NCBI RefSeq assembly: GCF_000272045.2
Contig: NZ_AJYZ02000041.1
Span: 613,209-677,208 of the forward strand
Reading direction: 5' to 3'
Source: Vibrio crassostreae 9ZC13
GTDB lineage: Bacteria; Pseudomonadota; Gammaproteobacteria; Enterobacterales; Vibrionaceae
Length of the DNA: 64,000 nucleotides
Both the position numbers and the translations under genes were made by a program. The notes under the pieces are model-generated. The model did no database searches. It had not been told where the DNA came from and worked only from the letters and a program-made list of their open reading frames with translations. This document shows positions 45,110-54,483 of the stretch, piece after piece; the first letter of the stretch is position 1, and every line of letters starts with the position of its first letter.

Positions 45110-46381
45110 TTACGCTGTCTCTTTTTGGAACAGTTCTCTAAACACAGGAAAAATATCATCCACCGTTTTAATGTTTTTCATGGCGAAGTTGTCAAAGCTA
45201 CTCTCGAGTTTTTCGTATTCGTGCCAAAGTGTTTGATGAGAGCGGCGTGTTATTTCGATGTAAGAGTAATATTGGCAAGTTGGCAGAAGCGTATTGACCA
45301 GTAACTCTTTACAGCGAGGAGAGTCATCAGCCCAGTTATCGCCATCAGAGGCTTGTGCTGCATAGATGTTCCACTCATTAGCAGGGTAGCGGTCTGCGAC
45401 AATTTCCTTCATCAGTTTCAGTGCGCTTGAAACAATGGTGCCACCCGTTTCTTGTGAGTAGAAAAACTCATGTTCGTCGACCTCTTTAGCCTGAGTATGG
45501 TGACGAATAAACACAACATCGACGTTTTCGTAGGTGCGATTTAAGAACAGATACAGAAGAACATAAAAGCGCTTCGCAATATCTTTTGTGGCCTGATCCA
45601 TAGAGCCCGATACATCCATTAGACAGAACATCACGGCTTGGCTAGATGGAATAGGGCGCTTCTCGTAGTTTTTAAAACGTAAGTCGAAGGTGTCAATGAA
45701 CGGCACGCTTTCAATCTTTTTACGTAACTCGGCAATCTCTTCTTTGAGGCGACCTTCCTCAAAAGGTTGTGCCGGCTCCGTCATTTTAACTTGGTCAAGC
45801 TGTTCCATCAGTAGGTTAAGCTCGCGCTTTTTACCTGCTGTCATCGCGGTTCTACGAGCTAGAGATTGCTGTAGTGAACGAACGATAGCGATGTTGGATG
45901 GAATCCCCGCGCTTTGGTAACCAGAGCGGTGAGTTTTCCATTCGGTGATTTTGTTGACCTGATTTTTCTCTAGATTAGGTAGAGCTAAATCTTCAAAGAG
46001 AATATCAAGATACTCATCTTTTGAAATTTGGAAGGTAAATTCATCTTGGCCTTCGCCATCAGGGCTTGCGTCGCCTTGGCCTGAGCCACCACCTTGACCA
46101 CCACCTTTAGGGCGTTCGATTTTATCGCCAGTGATGAACTGATCATTACCTGGGTGAACGCGCTCTCTTACGCCGCCTTGACCTTGGTGAAAGTTCGGCT
46201 CTTTGATGTCTTTATGGGGAATAGTGACGTCTTCACCTGTTTCTGTATTGGTGATTGAGCGTCGGTTAACTGCATCGGCCACAGATTCTTTGATTTGCTC
46301 TTTATGGCGTCGTAAGAAACGCTGTCTATTCACAGCACTCTTATTTTTGCCATTGAGCCTCCGATCGATAAATTGTGCCAT
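45110..46381 (-). CDS. yeaH: YeaH/YhbH family protein
   Basis: DUF444 protein of 423 aa that accompanies the PrkA kinase in many bacteria. It has a basic N-terminus (FIDRRLNGKNKSAVNRQRFL), a Gly/Gln-rich low-complexity region (about 90-115), and a von Willebrand A-like domain with a MIDAS motif DVSGSMD near residue 254. GGGAG precedes the ATG. In E. coli yeaG and yeaH act together in nutrient-stress adaptation; the molecular role is unknown. Confidence 0.94.
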   Translation of the reverse strand: MAQFIDRRLNGKNKSAVNRQRFLRRHKEQIKESVADAVNRRSITNTETGEDVTIPHKDIKEPNFHQGQGGVRERVHPGNDQFITGDKIERPKGGGQGGGSGQGDASPDGEGQDEFTFQISKDEYLDILFEDLALPNLEKNQVNKITEWKTHRSGYQSAGIPSNIAIVRSLQQSLARRTAMTAGKKRELNLLMEQLDQVKMTEPAQPFEEGRLKEEIAELRKKIESVPFIDTFDLRFKNYEKRPIPSSQAVMFCLMDVSGSMDQATKDIAKRFYVLLYLFLNRTYENVDVVFIRHHTQAKEVDEHEFFYSQETGGTIVSSALKLMKEIVADRYPANEWNIYAAQASDGDNWADDSPRCKELLVNTLLPTCQYYSYIEITRRSHQTLWHEYEKLESSFDNFAMKNIKTVDDIFPVFRELFQKETA

Positions 46382-46508
46382 AAGAACTCCCTCTCAGCTG
46401 ATGTCGCGATCCTACTTTTTATTCGGGTATAAGAGTTATTGATTTACTAAGGTATAAAAGTTATTGGTTTATACGAGCTGCTCAGTTGAGCAGCTCAATA
46501 CCGTTTAG

Positions 46509-48443
46509 TTATGAGGATTTACGAACTCTTAGGTACCACTCAGATAGCAGTCTCACTTGCTTCTCGGTGTAGCCTTTTTCCATCATACGAGCAACGAAGT
46601 CGTCATGTTTTTTCTGATCATCCGTTGAGGTCTTAGCATTGAACGAAATAACAGGAAGTAGCTCTTCTGTGTTAGAGAACATTTTCTTCTCAATCACAGT
46701 GCGCAGTTTCTCGTAGCTCGTCCACACTGGGTTTTGACCGTTATTGTTGGCTTTGGCACGAAGCACAAAGTTCACAATCTCATTTCGGAAGTCTTTAGGG
46801 TTACTGATACCGGCTGTCTTCTCGATTTTCTCTAGTTCACCATTCAGAGAAGCACGGTCAAATAGTTGGCCTGTTTCTGGGTCGCGGTACTCTTGGTCTT
46901 GAATCCAGAAATCTGCGTAGGTGACATAGCGGTCGAAGATATTCTGACCGTACTCAGAGTAAGACTCTAGATAAGCGGTTTGAATTTCTTTACCGATGAA
47001 CTCTACGTAGCGTGGCACTAGGTATCCTTTCAAGAACTCTAGGTACTTCTCGGCGGTCTCTTGAGGGAACTGCTCCCGTTCGATTTGCTGCTCAATAACG
47101 TAGAACAGGTGCACTGGGTTCGCGGCCACTTCGGCTTGGTCGAAGTTAAACACACGAGACAGGATCTTAAAGGCGAAACGCGTTGATAGCCCAGACATGC
47201 CTTCGTCAACGCCAGCATAATCTCGGTACTCTTGGTAGCTCTTCGCTTTTGGATCGGTGTCTTTTAGAGTCTCACCATCGTAAACACGCATCTTAGAGAA
47301 TAGAGATGAGTTTTCAGGCTCTTTTAGTCTCGAAAGAATGCTGAATTGCGATAGCAGATCGAGTGTGCTTGGTGAGCAAGGCGCTTGGGATAGCTCACTG
47401 TGCTCAAGCAGTTTCTTGTAGATCTTAACTTCTTCAGACACACGCAGACAGTAAGGGACTTTTACAATGTACACACGGTCGAGGAATGCTTCGTTGTTTT
47501 TGTTGTTACGGAAGGTCTGCCACTCAGATTCGTTCGAGTGAGCGAGAATCATACCGTCAAATGGCAGTGCAGAAAGCCCTTCGGTACCGTTGAAGTTACC
47601 TTCTTGTGTTGCCGTAAGTAGAGGGTGTAATACTTTGATTGGTGCTTTGAACATCTCCACGAATTCCATCACACCTTGGTTGGCTTTACAAAGCGCACCA
47701 GAGTAGCTGTAGGCATCAGGATCATCTTGAGAGAAGTGTTCAAGTTTACGAATATCAACTTTACCAACCAGAGACGAGATATCTTGGTTGTTTTCATCAC
47801 CTGGCTCCGTTTTCGCGATCGCAACTTGATCGAGAATAGAAGGGCGCAGTTTGATGACTTTGAATTTGGAAATATCACCGCCAAAATCGTGCAGACGTTT
47901 CGCTGCCCACGGAGACATAATTGAGCGAAGATAGCGTTTCTCAATGCCATATTCGTTCTTCAATAAGTCGCCGTCTTCGTTAACGTCGAATAGACAGAAT
48001 GGGTGATCGTTTACTGGGCTTCGTTCACCGTCAGCAGACAATACATAGATTGGTAGTTTCTGCATCAGGGCTTTGAGTTTTTCAGCGAGAGAAGATTTAC
48101 CACCGCCCACAGGGCCAAGTAGGTAAAGGATTTGTTTACGTTCTTCTAAACCTTGCGCAGCATGTTTTAAGTAAGAAACAATCTGTTCAATCGCATCTTC
48201 CATACCGTAGAAATCTTTAAATTCGCTGTAGCGTGAGATGACACGGTTCGAGAAAATACGACTCAGTTGAGGGTCTTGAGCAGTGTCAATAACCTCTGGT
48301 TCGCCAATGGCTAGTAATAAGCGCTCGGCAGCATTAGCGTAAGCACTTTTATCGTCTTTACACAGCCCTAAGAACTCCTGCAATGTCAGCTCTTCTTCCT
48401 TGGCTGCTTCATAACGTGATTGATAGTGGTCAAAGATACTCAT
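46509..48443 (-). CDS. yeaG: PrkA family serine protein kinase
   Basis: Cytosolic stress kinase of 644 aa. The N-terminal AAA+ domain has the Walker A motif LLGPVGGGKSS (about 108-116), and the C-terminal PrkA domain resembles cAMP-dependent kinases. The sequence is very close to E. coli YeaG (FDHYQSRYEAAKEEELTLQE). A GTG two codons upstream is only 3 bases from AAGGGG, so the ATG at 48443 (9 bases) is chosen. First gene of the operon, with about 125 bases before yeaH. No sigma-54 box was found upstream. Confidence 0.94.
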   Translation of the reverse strand: MSIFDHYQSRYEAAKEEELTLQEFLGLCKDDKSAYANAAERLLLAIGEPEVIDTAQDPQLSRIFSNRVISRYSEFKDFYGMEDAIEQIVSYLKHAAQGLEERKQILYLLGPVGGGKSSLAEKLKALMQKLPIYVLSADGERSPVNDHPFCLFDVNEDGDLLKNEYGIEKRYLRSIMSPWAAKRLHDFGGDISKFKVIKLRPSILDQVAIAKTEPGDENNQDISSLVGKVDIRKLEHFSQDDPDAYSYSGALCKANQGVMEFVEMFKAPIKVLHPLLTATQEGNFNGTEGLSALPFDGMILAHSNESEWQTFRNNKNNEAFLDRVYIVKVPYCLRVSEEVKIYKKLLEHSELSQAPCSPSTLDLLSQFSILSRLKEPENSSLFSKMRVYDGETLKDTDPKAKSYQEYRDYAGVDEGMSGLSTRFAFKILSRVFNFDQAEVAANPVHLFYVIEQQIEREQFPQETAEKYLEFLKGYLVPRYVEFIGKEIQTAYLESYSEYGQNIFDRYVTYADFWIQDQEYRDPETGQLFDRASLNGELEKIEKTAGISNPKDFRNEIVNFVLRAKANNNGQNPVWTSYEKLRTVIEKKMFSNTEELLPVISFNAKTSTDDQKKHDDFVARMMEKGYTEKQVRLLSEWYLRVRKSS

Positions 48444-48807
48444 AGTCACATTCCCCTTGTTAACCAGTCAAAACTGACGAGCGATTGAAAAATAGGCTCT
48501 CCCTACATTTTAAGGTTAGACCCGCTTCCACAATTTTGCTTAACAATTATGTATTTATTTACAATTTTGCGTGTGAAAAACGTGGCGAGCGCAATAGGCA
48601 ACTTGAGGCGCGTAGAATCAAATTATTTTACATTCGAGGGGATCTGGCCGTTTGTTTTGAGATTTTAGGTCGCTTAACAATACTCACAATGGATTTATGT
48701 GCATTAGATGTATAACTGGGCTCTATTGATTTTTGGAATGGAGTACCATATAATGCGCAAAGTTATCAAAAATTGCTCAATAAATAGGTAGATGTAGTGA
48801 AGAATAA
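48444..48807 (-). other. Upstream region of the prkA operon (about 360 bp)
   Basis: AT-rich, no supported gene. I searched by eye for a sigma-54 -24/-12 element on the reverse strand and found none. No convincing promoter hexamers could be singled out. Confidence 0.4.
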
Positions 48808-48963
48808 TGGGTTCAAAATAGTGGCTATCTGTATGTTACGCCAAATGTTCGAGTAACTGGTGGCGTTCGTTATACCAACCTTGAAGGTGATATAGAGAAT
48901 AGCCCAATACTTGAAAGTGGTATCAACATGGCCGCGAACGTTGGTGTTGCTTACGTTTTCTAG
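48808..48963 (+). pseudogene. 3' remnant of an OmpV/MipA-type outer-membrane gene
   Basis: After an in-frame TAA the frame reads WVQNSGYLYVTPNVRVTGGV and continues to a C-terminal strand NMAANVGVAYVF and stop, 51 codons. SGYLYV..VRVTGGVRYTNLEGD..NSPILESG is the pattern of the last strands of MipA/OmpV barrels, with a terminal Phe. There is no start codon, signal peptide or other strands. A strong terminator follows, so the old 3' end including its terminator survived. Confidence 0.7.
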
Positions 48964-48998
48964 TTGCTTTGGTTTTTCTCTTTGTGTGCGAACATTAA

Positions 48999-49031
48999 AA
49001 AAAGGGTTACTCATGATGAGTAACCCTTTTT
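48999..49031. terminator. Strong bidirectional terminator (OmpV remnant / yfbU)
   Basis: AAAAAGGGTTACTCAT-G-ATGAGTAACCCTTTTT, a near-perfect 16-bp palindrome with flanking A's and T's. Confidence 0.9.
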
Positions 49032-49071
49032 CTTGAAACTTTTTAAAAGTTATCGCTGATCTATTAACGAA

Positions 49072-49572
49072 TTAAGCGCTAAAGATTTGAGATAGCTCTG
49101 TCGCACATAGGTGGTACTGACGAGGGCAGTTGCGCCATGTTGTTAGCATGCGACGGTACTTCTCTAGCATTGGCATCTGGCTATTGAAGTGGTGATCGGC
49201 TTTGTCGAATTGAGGGTAAAGACCTTCAGAATCAACAAGGAAACGCACGTAGTGTACGATCTGCGCTTCAGAAGCGATATCAAAACCTAAGAACTGCAGG
49301 CGACGTTGGTCTACTTCAGCACTCTCTTGCTCTGCAAGCATTTTGTTCGACTCTTGCATTGCATGGTACATCTCCATGATGTCGATAATTTCGCGACATT
49401 CTGCTTCAGTCAAACAACCAAACTCTTTGTTAAGCTCACGCATTTGGAGTTCGTAACCACGTTCTACAATCGTTTGTAGACGTTGGTATTTAGCGGAGTT
49501 CTCAGGATCCATTTGAGACATTAGGTAGTATTGATTTGATAGAATTAGACGCTGAGCATTGGTCATTTCCAT
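49072..49572 (-). CDS. yfbU: YfbU family protein
   Basis: Conserved protein of unknown function, 166 aa, nearly the same length as E. coli YfbU (164). It has EMTNAQRLILSNQYYLM, RLQTIVERGYELQMRELN, EIIDIMEMYHAM and CPRQYHL. Mostly helical, with no signal peptide or membrane segment. Located between the OmpV remnant and pflA; both flanks have terminators, so it is monocistronic. Confidence 0.93.
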   Translation of the reverse strand: MEMTNAQRLILSNQYYLMSQMDPENSAKYQRLQTIVERGYELQMRELNKEFGCLTEAECREIIDIMEMYHAMQESNKMLAEQESAEVDQRRLQFLGFDIASEAQIVHYVRFLVDSEGLYPQFDKADHHFNSQMPMLEKYRRMLTTWRNCPRQYHLCATELSQIFSA

Positions 49573-49740
49573 GGGAGGAGCCTCACTAAAAAACTAAATG
49601 TTGTATTCTTTTGTTGCAGTAAGAGTAACAGCATTCCTACGAGTGGAAACATGATCTCAACACGGATTTAATATGATTTTTTGAATTGATAAACAAAAGT
49701 TGTAAAGAAAAGTGAAAGGATTGTTTGGCTCGAAAAGAAA

Positions 49741-49764
49741 ACGCCCCAATCGAAATTGAGGCGC
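49741..49764 (-). terminator. Terminator of pflA
   Basis: Reverse strand GCGCCTCAAT-TTCG-ATTGGGGCG with a UUCG tetraloop, then TTTTC. Confidence 0.8.
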
Positions 49765-49792
49765 TTGAAATCACTATGAACGTCAGTCTAGA

Positions 49793-50533
49793 TTAGTATT
49801 TTACGTTTGAATGGTACTGGCTAAGAACAGCAACAATCTCGTCCATTTTCTCTTTGCTTGGCGGGTTTGTACCTTCAAGAGGGTAGTCAAAACCAAGTGC
49901 TTCCCACTTATGTGCACCAAGCTTATGGTATGGAAGCAGTTCTACTTTCTCGATGTTATCCATGTCTTTGATGAATTCGCCTAGCAGATGAGCATCTTCA
50001 GGTGTGTCCGTGTAGCCAGGGACAATCACATAACGAATCCACGTCTTCTTACCGATTTTGTGTAAGTAGCGTGCGAAATCCAGAGTACGTCTGTTTGATA
50101 CACCAATGAAATCGTGGTGAATCTCATCTCGCATGTGCTTAAGATCCAACATAACTAGATCAGAGGCTTCTAGGACTTCATCAACCACTTCAGTGTGCTT
50201 ACGAATGTAGCCATTAGTATCAAGACAAGTGTGGATGCCTTCAGCTTGAGCTGCGCGGAAAAAGTCACGAACAAACTCAGGTTGTAGCATCGCTTCACCA
50301 CCAGAACAGGTGATACCACCGCCCGATGCTTTCATGAAATGACGGTATGATTTTGCTTCGTTGATGATCTCTTCGACCGTTACTTCCTTTCCGTCATGAA
50401 GATCCCATGTATCACGGTTATGACAGTACATACAACGCATTAAGCAGCCTTGAAGAAACACAATAAAGCGGATACCAGGGCCATCGACAGTACCACAAGA
50501 TTCGAATGAGTGAATGCGACCAGTTGTAGACAT
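49793..50533 (-). CDS. pflA: Pyruvate formate-lyase 1-activating enzyme
   Basis: Radical-SAM enzyme that abstracts a hydrogen from the glycyl residue of PflB. The 246-aa product has the cluster motif CLMRCMYC (Cys30, 34, 37), the GGE-like SGGEAMLQPEF and the substrate region VDGPGIRF. The length equals E. coli PflA. It lies downstream of pflB, but lpxR and terminators sit between, so it has its own transcript. Confidence 0.96.
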   Translation of the reverse strand: MSTTGRIHSFESCGTVDGPGIRFIVFLQGCLMRCMYCHNRDTWDLHDGKEVTVEEIINEAKSYRHFMKASGGGITCSGGEAMLQPEFVRDFFRAAQAEGIHTCLDTNGYIRKHTEVVDEVLEASDLVMLDLKHMRDEIHHDFIGVSNRRTLDFARYLHKIGKKTWIRYVIVPGYTDTPEDAHLLGEFIKDMDNIEKVELLPYHKLGAHKWEALGFDYPLEGTNPPSKEKMDEIVAVLSQYHSNVKY

Positions 50534-50621
50534 GAGCTATTCTCGTAGAGGAATTTATACCGTTTATTTTATTACAAAAACGGTACATAAAATAGGGTCA
50601 AATGGTAACGAGACCTTTAAA

Positions 50622-50659
50622 AATAAAGGCAACCACCTGTGAAGATGATTGCCTTTATT
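50622..50659 (-). terminator. Terminator of lpxR
   Basis: AATAAAGGCAA and TTGCCTTTATT pair with an inner partly paired loop; T's follow on the reverse strand. Confidence 0.7.
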
Positions 50660-50697
50660 AAACTTGAAAAGTAAAGGACGAAAGCCCTTACTGGTGG

Positions 50698-51699
50698 CTA
50701 GAAGAAAGCAAACATTGTGATACCGCCAGTGGTGTACACTGACTCTTTCGCTTCTTCGTAATCCGGTGTTTTTGCGGTTAGCGCTAAAGAGGCACCAACG
50801 TATCGGTTATACCAAGCGACACCCAATACAGCAGTTGCTTGAATGTTCTCTAAAGTCACATCGTAGATCGCTGGATCTTCGTTGTTTTTATTAGCGTACT
50901 CATCAACACCTGAGCGATCGCCTTCGATAGTCAGGTCGTTGAATCGGTAGCGACCTTCGAGGCCTGCATAGGTAAACCAACCAGCGTTTGATGCGCCGAT
51001 CATGCCCGGTTTGAATGGGTTTTCTGTGGTGATGTTAGCTGCACCAAAGTTACCGCCTAAGTCTGTACCCCAACGAAACATGAAGCCCGTTGAAATGTCA
51101 CTTCTAAAGTTACCGACGTTGATTTCAGAAACGTTAGAGATTTCGTAGTCAGTATTCGCAAGAGCTTGATTACGCATTAGGTTGAAATGGCTTAGGTAAC
51201 CAACGCTTCCCGCCCATTCATCATCGACTTGGTATTCCCAACCCATCGGCTCATCCGACTTAGTGATTGAGTGAACCAGCTTTTGAGCATCTTCAGACAG
51301 TGCACGTTCGCCCGTAGTACCAAACGTGATATTAAAACGCTGGGCTTGCTGTGGGTTTAAGCTGATGTAATTGAATTCAGTGTGAAGGTAACCTGCGTAT
51401 GGGCGATCATTAGGCGATGGCGTTTCTAACTCAATGTCAGAAGGCGTATACATCTTGTGGCCAATGGTGATTTCCCACTTGTCTAGAGAGCTTGCGCCCC
51501 AGTAGGAAAGACTCAATGGTTTTACCCAGTTATATGGCGTAATACTTGATGATGTGTAACCCAGAAATAAGCCGTTGGTATAGTCTTGGTCGACACCAAA
51601 AATACCATCATTATCTAAAGCAAAAGTTAACGTAGAACGCTCAGAGGCTAAAGATGAGAAAGAGAGAAGAATCAGGGGTAAACAACGCAGGTATTTCAT
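50698..51699 (-). CDS. lpxR: Lipid A deacylase LpxR family protein
   Basis: Outer-membrane beta-barrel lipase that removes the 3'-acyloxyacyl group from lipid A. The 333-aa product has a signal peptide (about 1-18) and the LpxR hallmarks: Asn-Asp in FALDNDGIFG near the mature N-terminus, DYTNGLFLGY, a His in ITIGHKMYTPSD and NDRPYAGYL. It ends in ITMFAFF with the terminal Phe. It is inserted between pflB and pflA. Activity on Vibrio lipid A is inferred from the family. Confidence 0.87.
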   Translation of the reverse strand: MKYLRCLPLILLSFSSLASERSTLTFALDNDGIFGVDQDYTNGLFLGYTSSSITPYNWVKPLSLSYWGASSLDKWEITIGHKMYTPSDIELETPSPNDRPYAGYLHTEFNYISLNPQQAQRFNITFGTTGERALSEDAQKLVHSITKSDEPMGWEYQVDDEWAGSVGYLSHFNLMRNQALANTDYEISNVSEINVGNFRSDISTGFMFRWGTDLGGNFGAANITTENPFKPGMIGASNAGWFTYAGLEGRYRFNDLTIEGDRSGVDEYANKNNEDPAIYDVTLENIQATAVLGVAWYNRYVGASLALTAKTPDYEEAKESVYTTGGITMFAFF

Positions 51700-51842
51700 G
51701 GAGCAGTTACTCTTAAATTATGAACCGCGATATTACCGTAATTTGACAGAATTTGTGGAAAAAAAGTGAATGGCAGGGTGCTTTTTTGCTCAACCTAACA
51801 TTTCGCGGGATAGGGGAGTGTAGTGCGATTTATTTCAGATAT

Positions 51843-51869
51843 AAAAAAGCCCCGCACATTGGCGAGGCT
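51843..51869 (-). terminator. Terminator of pflB
   Basis: AGCCTCGCC and GCGGGGCT pair with one mismatch, followed on the reverse strand by TTTTTTAT. Confidence 0.8.
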
Positions 51870-51899
51870 AATATTATTTACTGTCTATTGAGCGTGAGC

Positions 51900-54176
51900 T
51901 TATAGAGACTCAGTAAATGTACGTGCGATTACGTCAGCTTGTTGCTCTGCAGTTAGAGAGTTAAAGCGAACAGCGTAACCAGATACACGGATTGTTAGCT
52001 GAGGGTATTTCTCAGGGTGCTTAACTGCGTCTTCAAGAGTTTCGCGGTTAAGAACGTTAACGTTAAGGTGTTGACCACCTTCAATGCCAGCTTCGTGGTG
52101 GAAGTAACCATCCATTAGGCCTGCAAGGTTAGCACGTTGGCTGTCTTGTTCTTTACCTAGTGCGTTTGGCACGATAGAGAACGTGTAAGAGATACCATCT
52201 TGTGCGTCAGCAAACGGTAGTTTACCTACAGACGTTAGTGAAGCTACAGCGCCTTTCTCATCACGACCGTGCATTGGGTTTGCACCAGGAGCGAAAGGAG
52301 CGCCAGCACGACGACCGTCTGGAGTGTTACCTGTTTTCTTACCGTAAACCACGTTAGACGTGATAGTAAGAACTGACTGTGTAGGGATAGAGTTACGGTA
52401 AGTCTTAAGCTTACGGATCTTGTTCATGAACGTAGAAACTAGTTCACAAGCAATATCATCTACACGAGAGTCGTTGTTACCGTATTTAGGGTAATCGCCT
52501 TCGATTTCGAAGTCAGTTGCGATACCGTCTTCGTCACGGATTGGCTTCACTTTAGCAAACTTAATTGCAGACAGTGAGTCAGCTGCAACAGATAGACCAG
52601 CGATACCACAAGCCATAGTACGACGAACATCACGGTCATGAAGAGCCATTAGAGACGCTTCGTAGCTGTACTTGTCGTGCATGTAGTGAATGCTGTTTAG
52701 TGCAGTCACGTATTGCTTAGCTAACCAGTCCATGAATGTGTCTAGGCGACCCATTACGTCATCGTAGTTAAGAACTTCGTCAGTGATCTTGTCTGAAACA
52801 GGACCAACTTGCATCTTAAGTTTCTCGTCCACACCGCCGTTGATTGCGTAAAGCATTGTTTTCGCAAGGTTAGCACGAGCACCGAAGAACTGCATTTGCT
52901 TACCAACGATCATTGGAGATACACAACAAGCGATAGCGTAATCATCAGACTCTAGGTCAGGACGCATTAGGTCATCATTTTCGTACTGGATAGAAGAAGT
53001 ATCGATAGATACCTTCGCACAGAAACGCTTGAAGCCGTCAGGTAGTTGCTCAGACCAAAGAACAGTGATGTTTGGCTCTGGAGAAGGACCCATAGTGTAT
53101 AGAGAGTTTAGGAAACGGAAGTTCGAACGCGTTACTAGCGTACGACCGTCGATACCCATACCACCCATAGACTCTGTTGCCCAGATTGGGTCGCCAGAGA
53201 ACAGCTCATCGTACTCAGGAGTACGTAGGAAACGAACCATACGCAGTTTCATTACGAAGTGGTCGATCATTTCTTGTGCTTGTTCTTCAGTGATCTTGCC
53301 AGCAGCGATATCACGCTCGATGTAGATGTCTAGGAAAGTCGAAGTACGACCTAGAGACATTGCAGCACCGTTTTGAGATTTAACAGCAGCTAGGTAGCCG
53401 AAGTAAGTCCACTGGATAGCTTCTTGAGCTGTTTGAGCTGGCTCAGAGATATCGAAACCGTATTTCTCAGCCATTTGCTTGATTTGACCTAGAGCACGAT
53501 GTTGCTCAGAGATCTCTTCACGCAGTTGCATTGTTTCTGCTAGGTTTTCACCGTTTTCGAATTGCTCTTGAAGAGAAGCAAATTGAGCTTGCTTGTCTTT
53601 CATTAGGAAATCAATACCGTAAAGTGCAACACGACGGTAGTCACCAATGATACGACCACGGCCGTAAGCATCAGGAAGACCAGTCAGAACACCAGACTTA
53701 CGACATTTTAGGATATCAGGAGTGTAGATATCGAAAACGCCAGCATTGTGTGTTTTGCGGTATTCTGAGTAGATTTTTGAAACCATTGGGTCAAGAGTTT
53801 CACCGTATGCTTTACAAGAACCTTCAACCATACGCACACCACCGTTAGGGATGATTGCACGTTTTAGTGGCTTCTCAGTTTGTAGACCAACGATAGTCTC
53901 AAGATCTTTCTCAATGTAACCTGCATCGTGAGCAGTAATGGTAGAGATAACAGAAGTATCGAAATCTACAGGTGCTTTAGTTGCGTTTTCCTGTTTGATA
54001 CCTTCCATTACCGAAGACCAAAGCTTGTTAGTTGCTTCAGTACCCTCAGAAACTAGGAAAGACTCGTCGCCTTCATACGGCGTGTAGTTCTTTTGAATGA
54101 AATCACGAACGTTTACTTCGCTTTGCCACTCACCTGCAGCAAAATCTTCCCAAGCTTTAGCAAATTGCTCTGCCAT
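51900..54176 (-). CDS. pflB: Formate C-acetyltransferase (pyruvate formate-lyase)
   Basis: Glycyl-radical enzyme that converts pyruvate and CoA to acetyl-CoA and formate in anaerobic metabolism. The 758-aa product has the catalytic cysteine pair in IACCVSPM (about 416-417) and the glycyl-radical site in RVSGYAVRFNSLT near residue 732. Its length is close to E. coli PflB (760). PflA in this window is the cognate activase. The gene upstream is not focA, the formate channel gene of E. coli, but a DUF3360 gene. Confidence 0.97.
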   Translation of the reverse strand: MAEQFAKAWEDFAAGEWQSEVNVRDFIQKNYTPYEGDESFLVSEGTEATNKLWSSVMEGIKQENATKAPVDFDTSVISTITAHDAGYIEKDLETIVGLQTEKPLKRAIIPNGGVRMVEGSCKAYGETLDPMVSKIYSEYRKTHNAGVFDIYTPDILKCRKSGVLTGLPDAYGRGRIIGDYRRVALYGIDFLMKDKQAQFASLQEQFENGENLAETMQLREEISEQHRALGQIKQMAEKYGFDISEPAQTAQEAIQWTYFGYLAAVKSQNGAAMSLGRTSTFLDIYIERDIAAGKITEEQAQEMIDHFVMKLRMVRFLRTPEYDELFSGDPIWATESMGGMGIDGRTLVTRSNFRFLNSLYTMGPSPEPNITVLWSEQLPDGFKRFCAKVSIDTSSIQYENDDLMRPDLESDDYAIACCVSPMIVGKQMQFFGARANLAKTMLYAINGGVDEKLKMQVGPVSDKITDEVLNYDDVMGRLDTFMDWLAKQYVTALNSIHYMHDKYSYEASLMALHDRDVRRTMACGIAGLSVAADSLSAIKFAKVKPIRDEDGIATDFEIEGDYPKYGNNDSRVDDIACELVSTFMNKIRKLKTYRNSIPTQSVLTITSNVVYGKKTGNTPDGRRAGAPFAPGANPMHGRDEKGAVASLTSVGKLPFADAQDGISYTFSIVPNALGKEQDSQRANLAGLMDGYFHHEAGIEGGQHLNVNVLNRETLEDAVKHPEKYPQLTIRVSGYAVRFNSLTAEQQADVIARTFTESL

Positions 54177-54483
54177 GACATACCTACCTTTTTAGTAGAA
54201 AAAATACGTACATTAACACTGTTGAGCCAGCGCCCCTCGTAAGGGTAGTACACTCTTATTAATAACAATATATATGAGCATATAAGCGTCATATGGTTAT
54301 ATATATTGTCACTACCTTTTATATGTTGTCTTTACTCTATGAATTCAAGACTACGCTAAAAAATTTCTGCAAACCTTAAACTAAATCAATAAATGCCAAA
54401 AAAAGTTGAAAAAATTTGAGTGGCAGGGGTTGCCACCCAAACTTTTTTTTAATCCTAATACTACTTTTGTGTAGTAAGGACCA
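54177..54483 (-). other. pflB upstream region (307 bp)
   Basis: AT-rich, with an alternating TATA-type stretch (about 54270-54310) and an FNR-like half-matched site TTAAA-CTAA-ATCAA at 54376-54389. The latter is weaker than the box before the DUF3360 gene. The DUF3360 terminator occupies its upstream end. Confidence 0.4.
54406..54436 (-). terminator. Terminator of the DUF3360 gene
   Basis: GTGGCA-ACCCC-TGCCAC stem, followed on the reverse strand by CTCAAATTTTTTC. Confidence 0.75.

Noticed and set aside
48485..48715. ORF of 76 codons before the OmpV remnant
   Set aside because: No ribosome binding site, no signal or conserved pattern; lies in the prkA promoter region.
48444..48807. Sigma-54 promoter before the prkA operon
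   Set aside because: Looked for TGGCAC-N5-TTGC on the reverse strand because the E. coli yeaG operon is linked to nitrogen stress; no match found.
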